DNA of 6,342 nucleotides, taken from contig DLGS01000266.1 in assembly GCA_002482815.1 (NCBI GenBank), positions 1 to 6,342 on the forward strand, read 5' to 3'. Both the position numbers and the translations under genes were made by a program. Below are positions 1 through 4,383 of this stretch, one piece after another (the stretch's first letter is position 1; each line of letters opens with the position of its first letter). The notes under the pieces are model-generated. The model made no database searches. It was given only the letters and a program-made list of their open reading frames with translations, and was not told the DNA's origin. This stretch comes from Bacteroidetes bacterium UBA7688 (lineage in GTDB: Bacteria > Bacteroidota > Bacteroidia > Chitinophagales > Chitinophagaceae).

Positions 1-952
1 GGGTGAAGATGTCTTCGGTGTGCGGCAAATGATAATGAATAATGTAGCGGATGTTTGGAATGTCCAGTCCTCGGGCGGCAAGGTCGGTTGTAATCAACAC
101 ATCCGTGCTGCCGTTGCGGAATTTGCACAAAGCCGAATCGCGCTCCTGCTGTTCCATTGCTCCGTGGTAAAACTCATTGTAAATTCCTTTATCCGTCAGC
201 AGTTTGCTGCAGCGCTCCACCGATTCGCGGTGGTTGCAGAAAACAATAGTGGAACGTGCGCCAAAATAGCACAACAGGTTAAACAGGGCGTCTATCTTGT
301 CGGTGTCTTCGGAGTGCAAAACCTTGATGGCCAATCCGTCCACTATCTGTCCTTCTTCCGACAGGTTGTTGATTTTGTGCGGGGAGTGCAAACCTAAAAA
401 CGCTGGTACCTCCACCGCTTCGGTAGCGGATGTGAGCGTTCTTCTGTCCAGGTTGGGCAAAGATTTTACGATAAAAGAAACTTCATCGGTAAAACCAAGT
501 TCCAGCGATTTGTCAAACTCATCCAGCACCAGGAAGGTGATGGTATTAGTCGTAATATTCTCTCTGCGGATATGATCGGCCAGACGACCTGGGGTTCCTA
601 CGATGACTGCCGGAGGCTGAATCAGGTTGTTTTCTTCCGTTTCGCGCAAATGCCCGCCGTAGCAGCAGGTAATCTTAAAGCCTGTTCCCAGGCTTTTGAA
701 AACTTTTTCGATTTGCATCGCCAGTTCGCGGGAAGGCACAATAATCAGCGCCTGCGTCTTTTTGTTCTCCGGATCCAGTTGTTCTATAATGGGTAACAGG
801 AAGGCCAGTGTTTTACCGGAACCGGTATCAGATAATAAAACAATGTTTTTGTGTTGTTCGTGTGCTTCAATGCTTTCGGTTTGCATTGGGTTCAGCGCCT
901 CGATATTCAGATTATTCAGAATGGTATCGAGTGAAAAATTTTTGTGTTGCAT
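1..952 (-). CDS. DEAD-box-type ATP-dependent RNA helicase with DEFD motif II (3' end beyond window)
   Basis: Superfamily 2 RNA helicase, expected to unwind or remodel RNA in the cytoplasm using ATP. Reading the minus strand from the ATG at 952 gives 317 residues without a stop, running off the window at base 1. Motifs occur in canonical order: Q-motif Gln about residue 24 (LNPMQTESI), motif I SDTGSGKT 41-48, Ia PSRELA 73-78, Ib TPGRL 120-124, motif II DEFD 144-147 in place of DEAD, III SAT 175-177, IV-like TIVFCNHRES around 235-244, and V TTDLAARGLD 288-297. Motif VI (HRxGRxxR) should lie just outside the window. The second RecA domain is therefore incomplete and any C-terminal tail is unseen. 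The start is fixed by the Q-motif position and by a -7-like element ending 5 nt before the ATG. The ssb gene lies upstream in the same direction, but a terminator separates them. The family is certain; the specific paralogue (rhlE/dbpA/deaD type) is not. Confidence 0.93.
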   Translation of the reverse strand, partial: MQHKNFSLDTILNNLNIEALNPMQTESIEAHEQHKNIVLLSDTGSGKTLAFLLPIIEQLDPENKKTQALIIVPSRELAMQIEKVFKSLGTGFKITCCYGGHLRETEENNLIQPPAVIVGTPGRLADHIRRENITTNTITFLVLDEFDKSLELGFTDEVSFIVKSLPNLDRRTLTSATEAVEVPAFLGLHSPHKINNLSEEGQIVDGLAIKVLHSEDTDKIDALFNLLCYFGARSTIVFCNHRESVERCSKLLTDKGIYNEFYHGAMEQQERDSALCKFRNGSTDVLITTDLAARGLDIPNIRYIIHYHLPHTEDIFT

Positions 953-957
953 TGCTG

Positions 958-965
958 CAAAAGTA
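958..965 (-). promoter_or_regulatory. -7 promoter element of the helicase gene (TACTTTTG)
   Basis: On the minus strand TACTTTTG matches the Bacteroidota -7 consensus TAnnTTTG and is followed by only 5 nt (CAGCA) before the helicase ATG. Transcription starting a few nt after the element would give a leaderless or nearly leaderless mRNA. I see no convincing TTG -33 element at 19-21 bp upstream; that stretch is AT-rich 9-bp repeats instead. Confidence 0.5.
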
Positions 966-978
966 CTTAGTAAAAAGG

Positions 979-1005
979 GTTAATGAAGTTAAAGAAGTTA
1001 ATTAA
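979..1005. repeat. Three imperfect 9-bp tandem repeats (GTTAATGAA-like)
   Basis: GTTAATGAA, GTTAAAGAA and GTTAATTAA follow one another directly, and a weaker fourth unit (GTGAAATAA) follows at 1006-1014. They occupy the -20 to -50 region of the helicase promoter. They could act as an AT-rich upstream promoter element or simply be low-complexity intergenic DNA. Confidence 0.4.
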
Positions 1006-1093
1006 GTGAAATAAGGAGTCAAAATCCAAAAAAAAGGGGCTAATGGTTCAAATTTTGAACCATTAGCCCTTTAACTTAATTCACTCAATTAAC
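997..1093. repeat. Imperfect inverted repeat surrounding the ssb terminator
   Basis: The arm at 997-1014 and the reverse complement of 1076-1093 agree at 16 of 18 positions. The two arms flank the terminator hairpin, and the right arm covers the ssb stop codon (1089-1091). In RNA this could form an outer stem around the terminator. The arms are AT-rich, so some of the match may be chance. Confidence 0.45.
1028..1072 (-). terminator. Intrinsic terminator downstream of ssb
   Basis: The arms 1037-1052 and 1054-1069 are perfectly complementary (16 bp, GGGCTAATGG...CCATTAGCCC), giving a very strong hairpin with a minimal loop. On the minus strand the hairpin is followed at once by eight T residues (the A run 1028-1035 on the plus strand), the classic rho-independent layout. 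It begins 17 nt past the ssb stop, so it should end the ssb transcript and separate it from the helicase gene. On the plus strand there is no U tract of comparable quality. Confidence 0.9.
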
Positions 1094-1451
1094 CATTTGC
1101 CGAATCATTTTTCTTGTCCAGCAACAGGATGTTGTATACCTCTACTTCAGTAATGTATTTTTTTACGCCTTCTTTATCCAGGTAATCGCGGTGTATCAGT
1201 TTGCCTTCCACCATTACTTCACTGCCTTTGCTCAGGAATTTCTCAGCAGTTTCGGCCGTTTTGCCCCAGCAGATTACATTATGCCATTGCGTTTCGGAAA
1301 CCATCTCGCCCTGGGCATTTTTATATCTTTCACTGGTGGCAATACTCATTTTTGCCAGTTTGTTTCCTTTCTCCAGGTTTTTGATTTCCGGAGCTTGTCC
1401 CAGGTGTCCCAATAATTGTACCCTGTTTTTCATCATACTTGCGTTCATCAT
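1089..1451 (-). CDS. ssb: Single-stranded DNA-binding protein, short form without acidic C-terminal tail
   Basis: Binds single-stranded DNA through an OB fold during replication, repair or recombination; SSBs of this class usually act as homotetramers. The 120-residue product starts MMNASMMKNRVQLLGHLG and carries the family hallmarks RVQLLGHLG (10-18), KMSIATSE (34-41), TQWHNVICWGKTAE (54-67, with DNA-stacking candidates Trp56 and Trp62) and GSEVMVEGKL. The open frame extends to an ATG at 1550, but that segment has no OB-fold similarity and contains a promoter-like element, so I start at 1451. Met at 1448, 1436 or 1433 is also possible. The protein ends LLLDKKNDSANG and lacks the Gly/Pro-rich linker and the acidic DDDIPF-type tip that recruits partners in the main replicative SSB (about 150-180 residues). 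It may be a secondary SSB. A strong terminator follows the stop. Confidence 0.92.
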   Translation of the reverse strand: MMNASMMKNRVQLLGHLGQAPEIKNLEKGNKLAKMSIATSERYKNAQGEMVSETQWHNVICWGKTAETAEKFLSKGSEVMVEGKLIHRDYLDKEGVKKYITEVEVYNILLLDKKNDSANG

Positions 1452-1507
1452 CTTGAAATTTAAATTGTGAGTAAAAAATTGTTTTGTGTCTGGCGATATT
1501 GCCGATG

Positions 1508-1515
1508 CAAAGATT
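1508..1515 (-). promoter_or_regulatory. Possible -7 element for ssb (AATCTTTG)
   Basis: AATCTTTG on the minus strand differs from TAnnTTTG at one position and would give a leader of about 50 nt before the ssb start at 1451. No TTG lies at the proper distance upstream, so this is weak. Confidence 0.25.
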
Positions 1516-1542
1516 GGATGACAAGGAAACGATACTCGGTAT

Positions 1543-1592
1543 TTAAGCATTTAACTACGGATGTAAGTGTTTATAAGCGTTTGTAAACGGAT
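1543..1592. repeat. Five contiguous 10-bp units in an A-B-A-A-B pattern between ssb and the Zn-ribbon gene
   Basis: A-type units are TTAAGCATTT (1543-1552), GTAAGTGTTT (1563-1572) and ATAAGCGTTT (1573-1582), consensus nTAAGYRTTT. B-type units end in ACGGAT (1553-1562 and 1583-1592). The period is exactly 10 bp, close to one DNA turn, so like sites face the same side of the helix. The last A unit overlaps the -33 element of the Zn-ribbon promoter and a CGTTT-GT-AAACG palindrome (1578-1589). This looks like a repressor or activator site array, but no regulator can be named. Confidence 0.45.
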
Positions 1593-1610
1593 AATAAATG
1601 TGTACCTTTA
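1580..1610 (+). promoter_or_regulatory. Bacteroidota-type promoter of the Zn-ribbon gene
   Basis: A TTTG -33 element (1580-1583), a 19-bp spacer and a TACCTTTA -7 element (1603-1610; one mismatch to TAnnTTTG) are correctly spaced for the Bacteroidota primary sigma factor. Only 5 nt separate the -7 element from the ATG at 1616, so the mRNA is probably leaderless. This argues against the in-frame ATG at 1598, which lies upstream of the -7 element. Confidence 0.6.
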
Positions 1611-1615
1611 GGCTT

Positions 1616-1984
1616 ATGGAGCAAAATGAAAGACTTTGCCTGAGTTGTGGCAAAACCCTGAAAGGCAGGCTGGACAAGAAGTTCTGCGACGACAATTGCA
1701 GAAATGCCTACAATAATATCCAGAACAGCGACAAGAATAATTTTGTGCGGAATGTCAACAATGTTTTGCGCAAAAACAGGCGTATCTTAGAGGATTTGCT
1801 CCCCACAAACGAAAGAACCATTAGTGTGCTGCGCCAAAAACTGCTTGAAAAAGGTTACGATTTCAACTATTTCACCAACCAGCTCGTTACCCAAAAGGGC
1901 ACTTATTGCTTTTGTTATGAGTATGGCTATTTAGTTAAAGAGGGGGAATGGATACTGCTGGTGAAGCGGAAAGAGGGGAGTTAG
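1616..1984 (+). CDS. Small four-cysteine Zn-ribbon protein of unknown function
   Basis: 122 residues. The N-terminus carries C8-x2-C11-x12-C24-x3-C28 (CLSCGK ... KKFCDDNC), a compact Zn-ribbon followed by RNAYNN. Similar ribbons are known from DUF2116-type proteins of Bacteroidota, whose function is unknown to me. Residues 45-80 are basic and probably helical (NVNNVLRKNRRILEDLL, then VLRQKLLEKGYDFNYF). A C-terminal beta-rich part (YCFCYEYGYLVKEGEWILLVKRK) could form a small sheet; its extra cysteines at 98 and 100 have no partner pair. There is no signal peptide or membrane segment, so it is cytoplasmic. The mix of Zn-ribbon and basic helix suggests nucleic-acid or protein binding, which is inference. 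The start at 1616 is chosen because the promoter's -7 element ends 5 nt before it. It is divergent from ssb and ends 6 bp from the convergent membrane-protein gene. Confidence 0.85.
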   Translation: MEQNERLCLSCGKTLKGRLDKKFCDDNCRNAYNNIQNSDKNNFVRNVNNVLRKNRRILEDLLPTNERTISVLRQKLLEKGYDFNYFTNQLVTQKGTYCFCYEYGYLVKEGEWILLVKRKEGS

Positions 1985-1990
1985 AATTAT

Positions 1991-3247
1991 TTATTTACTC
2001 ACCCTGTTCTCCGACAATAAAATCCTGGCCAGCAATACGATTGAAATATAAATGGGTGCCATCAGATAGTACCTGAATGCAAATGGACCAAACATATAAA
2101 AACCAACAACAACCGCATAGAGCATTCCCAGCGACACTTCATAGAAATTGACCTTGTGTTTATTCCGAGCGTAGTAAAATAAGCCTGTAAACAGCAACAA
2201 TAACATGGTGCATGCCTGAATTATCCTTGCTACAAAAACTTTGTGCTCGGGCGTGCCATCCACTAAAAAGTCAATTTGAGGACCAAAATAAACACCCCAC
2301 ATAAAGGTATATTTATGGTTGCTCCAGTCGCCAATGGCAGCAAAATTATGATAAGCAAGGCTGTCGGATATCAGTGAAGGATCTCTGAGTAAAAATGGAA
2401 AGACAAACAGGATGCAAACCATAGCGATGATGATTCCGGTGTAAATAGCGGTTTTGCGCATGCCATTGTTGAACAGAAATAACAGAAAAAACAAGGGCAA
2501 CCAAAATATAAGTGTGTAGCGCGATAAAAGACAAAGAACAATGCCGACAACTACCAGCGTTATATTTTTCTGCATTAAAGCAATGGCCAAAAAAAAATAA
2601 TAAGCTGCAATAACGGTCTCGTAGGTAATGGCTATATCTGAATCAGCGTAAACGACAAAGATGTACAAAGCGGCTGCCGGCAGGAGTATCAGCAACATAT
2701 TCGTCAGGAGATTCTTCTGCTTTCTAACGGAAAGAAAGGCAAACACAAGACTCGATAACAACAACAACAACATTCCACCCCAGCGCGGATCTTTGCCAAA
2801 ACCATACGAAATGCCAACCGGCAACCAGTGCAAAGGCATATAGGCAGGGTAGGCTGTATGCGTAGACAATGCAATAAACTGATAGGGCATTTTGCCATGG
2901 ATAAAATATTCGTATTGTTTGATAATCAAAGGCAGCACATCTGAATGTTGAATCACATCAGGAATAAGATATCTGGAAAAAAGGCTGCGGATATCCGGCA
3001 AACAACAGGCAAAGCAAACTAAAACAAAAACGATTGCACCATACCTGAAAGTTTGATTGACTTTATTTGTACTAAAAGAAGAATAGTCGGTGCTGCGAAT
3101 GCTGATAAAAAAACAAATGGTAAGACCGGCAGCAGATAAAAATAGTCCTGTAGGGTTGGTATACATATCAAATACCTGATTGCCCCAAATAACAAAATAC
3201 ACCTGAAGGACAAAAAACAATAGGCTAAGGAAACGTAATGCTTTCAT
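1991..3247 (-). CDS. Polytopic membrane protein, probable GT-C-fold (GT87/DUF2029-like) glycosyltransferase
   Basis: 418 residues with about 11-12 hydrophobic segments (roughly 5-22, 34-50, 70-86, 158-173, 182-201, 208-224, 229-241, 246-260, 268-287, 344-360, 371-388, 392-411), so an integral inner-membrane protein. A long extracytoplasmic loop after the third helix (about 87-157) carries HSDVLPL, GKMPYQ (118-123) and YPAYMPL (133-139). That resembles the Asp-bearing first loop plus 'G-x-PY ... YPPL' pattern of GT-C polyprenyl-phosphate-sugar-dependent transferases. An SRYT-FWLP segment (242-251) sits where related proteins often have a short charged turn between helices. If this is right, it moves a sugar from a lipid carrier onto an envelope acceptor; donor and acceptor are unknown. 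No cytoplasmic GT-A or GT-B domain is visible. The hydrolase gene lies 64 bp upstream in the same direction, so they may be cotranscribed. Membrane location is firm; enzyme class is moderate. Confidence 0.8.
   Translation of the reverse strand: MKALRFLSLLFFVLQVYFVIWGNQVFDMYTNPTGLFLSAAGLTICFFISIRSTDYSSFSTNKVNQTFRYGAIVFVLVCFACCLPDIRSLFSRYLIPDVIQHSDVLPLIIKQYEYFIHGKMPYQFIALSTHTAYPAYMPLHWLPVGISYGFGKDPRWGGMLLLLLSSLVFAFLSVRKQKNLLTNMLLILLPAAALYIFVVYADSDIAITYETVIAAYYFFLAIALMQKNITLVVVGIVLCLLSRYTLIFWLPLFFLLFLFNNGMRKTAIYTGIIIAMVCILFVFPFLLRDPSLISDSLAYHNFAAIGDWSNHKYTFMWGVYFGPQIDFLVDGTPEHKVFVARIIQACTMLLLLFTGLFYYARNKHKVNFYEVSLGMLYAVVVGFYMFGPFAFRYYLMAPIYISIVLLARILLSENRVSK
2757..2771. repeat. (AAC)5 trinucleotide repeat within the membrane-protein gene
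   Basis: Five perfect AAC units. On the coding (minus) strand they give part of a leucine run (LLLLL, residues 161-165) inside a transmembrane helix. A unit gained or lost would keep the reading frame. Confidence 0.6.
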
Positions 3248-3251
3248 CAGA

Positions 3252-3259
3252 CAAAGATG
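3252..3259 (-). promoter_or_regulatory. Possible -7 element for the membrane-protein gene (CATCTTTG)
   Basis: CATCTTTG on the minus strand has one mismatch to TAnnTTTG and ends 4 nt before the ATG at 3247. The nearest TTG upstream is 25 bp away, beyond the usual 19-21. It may be an internal start within the hydrolase operon or chance. Confidence 0.3.
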
Positions 3260-3311
3260 CTTTAAAACTTCTTAACTTGATTGTCAAGGCAGTTATTTGT
3301 TCACTAACTTG

Positions 3312-4091
3312 CTATTGTCCCCTTAAGAAGCCCAGCACATATTGATTGATTTCTTTCTTTTGCTCCTCATTCCCGCTATTGTCCATATTATTATGTGCAG
3401 TATTTTTGAGTGGTATGATTTGCATGCTGTATAACTTTTGCTCTGCGTCAGTCGGCAACACACCTTCATCAGCGGGCTGGTCGCTGGAGCGGAGGGAATA
3501 GATTTTGGGTTGTTTAGTTCTGGGGAAAGCAACCCTGCGGTTGTCCAGCGAAATAATTTTGTCCACCAGGGCAGGGTATTGTTGCCCGAACAGCATAGAC
3601 ATATCGCCGCCATTGGAATGGCCAATCAAAATCAGGTGTTCATAATCCAAGTCCGGGTAAGTCTTTTTTAATTCATTGAGTACAAAGAGAATGTTTTGCA
3701 CACCACGCTCCCAGAACGGACGCCGCACTATCTGTATGATTCCATCCCGCGGAATCAAATCATCTGTTGGCAATTCGTGCTGGATGCTGGCGACAAAATA
3801 TCCCCGGGACGCTAAATAGCTTGTGAGATAAGCGCATTCTTTATTCCCGCCGGCTTTGTTGGCATAGTAGCCATGGCTAAAAATGACCAGTTTCTGTTTG
3901 CTATTCGGCTTTGTTGATTTGGGTACATATAAAGCCACCGGAACAGAACGATTCCTGGTTTTGTCAAACAAACTTAAATTGTCCACTCTGGTCACAACCG
4001 TTTTGGGAGTAGTGGACGCCACTTTTTTATTGCCTGTGCAACTCAGTAAAATTATAAAGAAGAGAATGCTGAGGCAGGAATATATCTTCAT
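3312..4091 (-). CDS. Alpha/beta-hydrolase fold lipoprotein (putative esterase/lipase)
   Basis: 259 residues, probably a secreted serine hydrolase anchored to the envelope by lipid. The N-terminus MKIYSCLSILFFIILLSC is a lipoprotein signal peptide with lipobox LLSC. Cys18 would be lipidated, and the following TGNKK, with no Asp at +2, suits export to the outer membrane. Catalytic features: VIFSHGYYAN (69-78) for the oxyanion hole, GHSNG (157-161) as the nucleophile elbow with Ser159, and His233 in KNTAHNNMDN. A candidate acid is Asp204 in LRSSDQPADEG, with Asp183 less likely. The layout resembles the dienelactone-hydrolase, PAF-acetylhydrolase and chlorophyllase-like group, where an HG-x(6-10) loop precedes the elbow. 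Substrate cannot be told. It has its own promoter upstream and ends 64 bp before the membrane-protein gene with no clear terminator between, so they may form a two-gene operon. It is divergent from the ABC gene. Confidence 0.9.
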   Translation of the reverse strand: MKIYSCLSILFFIILLSCTGNKKVASTTPKTVVTRVDNLSLFDKTRNRSVPVALYVPKSTKPNSKQKLVIFSHGYYANKAGGNKECAYLTSYLASRGYFVASIQHELPTDDLIPRDGIIQIVRRPFWERGVQNILFVLNELKKTYPDLDYEHLILIGHSNGGDMSMLFGQQYPALVDKIISLDNRRVAFPRTKQPKIYSLRSSDQPADEGVLPTDAEQKLYSMQIIPLKNTAHNNMDNSGNEEQKKEINQYVLGFLRGQ

Positions 4092-4131
4092 TGGGGGATT
4101 GTTTGCTGAAAGATTTTATCTCAGTTACTAT

Positions 4132-4149
4132 AGAAACGCATTCGTTTCT
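4132..4149 (-). other. Hairpin at the predicted 5' end of the hydrolase mRNA
   Basis: A perfect 7-bp stem, AGAAACG/CGTTTCT, with a 4-nt loop begins about 8 nt downstream of the hydrolase -7 element, where the transcript should start. It could protect the mRNA 5' end or, as DNA, be an operator at the start site. Confidence 0.5.
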
Positions 4150-4156
4150 CGCGATT

Positions 4157-4188
4157 CAAATGTAAGGATATGTTATGCAATTTGTCAA
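4157..4188 (-). promoter_or_regulatory. Bacteroidota-type promoter of the hydrolase gene
   Basis: On the minus strand TTG (4186-4188, in CGTTGAC) and a perfect TAnnTTTG, TACATTTG (4157-4164), are 21 bp apart. This is one of the best -33/-7 pairs in the window. Transcription from about 4150 would give a leader of roughly 58 nt before the ATG at 4091. Confidence 0.65.
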
Positions 4189-4348
4189 CGAATTCAAAAA
4201 AATACAGCCAAATTATTAAATGATTTACGTCATTTCATTTTTAAACCAAATTTTGCGGCAGGAACACCTGGAAGGATTGTTTGCCACCCCAAAAATTAAA
4301 AGAAGAATTAAATATTTCTAAAAAAAATGGTTTGGGCGCGTATTCCTA

Positions 4349-4356
4349 TATTTTTG
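4349..4356 (+). promoter_or_regulatory. Probable -7 element of the ABC-HlyD operon (TATTTTTG)
   Basis: TATTTTTG matches TAnnTTTG exactly and lies 20 nt before the ATG at 4377. A TTTG at 4331-4334 is only 14 bp upstream, shorter than the usual 19-21, so the -33 is doubtful. The very AT-rich block at 4290-4329 could serve as an upstream promoter element. The rest of the 4092-4376 spacer holds the divergent hydrolase promoter and nothing else I recognise. Confidence 0.45.
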
Positions 4357-4369
4357 CCCGAGCAAAAAA

Positions 4370-4383
4370 ATGGCAGATGGCAG
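4370..4383 (+). repeat. 7-bp tandem duplication ATGGCAG creating two start codons
   Basis: ATGGCAG occurs twice without a gap. The second copy begins the ABC gene (4377). The first gives an ATG in another frame, which opens a 7-codon ORF (MADGRTD) ending in TAA at 4391-4393, inside the ABC gene. An A run (4364-4370) precedes both. Confidence 0.6.

Noticed and set aside
20..1005. Overlapping plus-strand open frames across 20-1005
   Set aside because: They lie opposite the helicase, whose minus-strand frame has all DEAD-box motifs in order; the plus-strand products have no recognisable domains.
1452..1550. Longer SSB start at the ATG at 1550 (33 extra residues)
   Set aside because: The extra residues do not resemble an OB-fold N-terminus and the stretch overlaps a promoter-like element and the phased repeats.
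1598..1615. Zn-ribbon gene starting at the ATG at 1598
   Set aside because: The -7 element TACCTTTA (1603-1610) lies downstream of that ATG, so the transcript would not contain it.
3276..3288. CTTGA-TTG-TCAAG inverted repeat between hydrolase and membrane-protein genes
   Set aside because: Only a 5-bp stem with no U tract; too weak to call a terminator or operator.
4218..4235. AAATGA/TCATTT inverted repeat in the hydrolase-ABC spacer
   Set aside because: Short AT-rich arms with a 6-nt loop in AT-rich DNA; easily expected by chance.
4281..4376. Extending the ABC gene 32 codons upstream to position 4281
   Set aside because: That start is a TTG with no initiation signals, the extension has no transporter similarity, and the probable -7 element (4349-4356) lies inside it. 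The first in-frame ATG is 4377.
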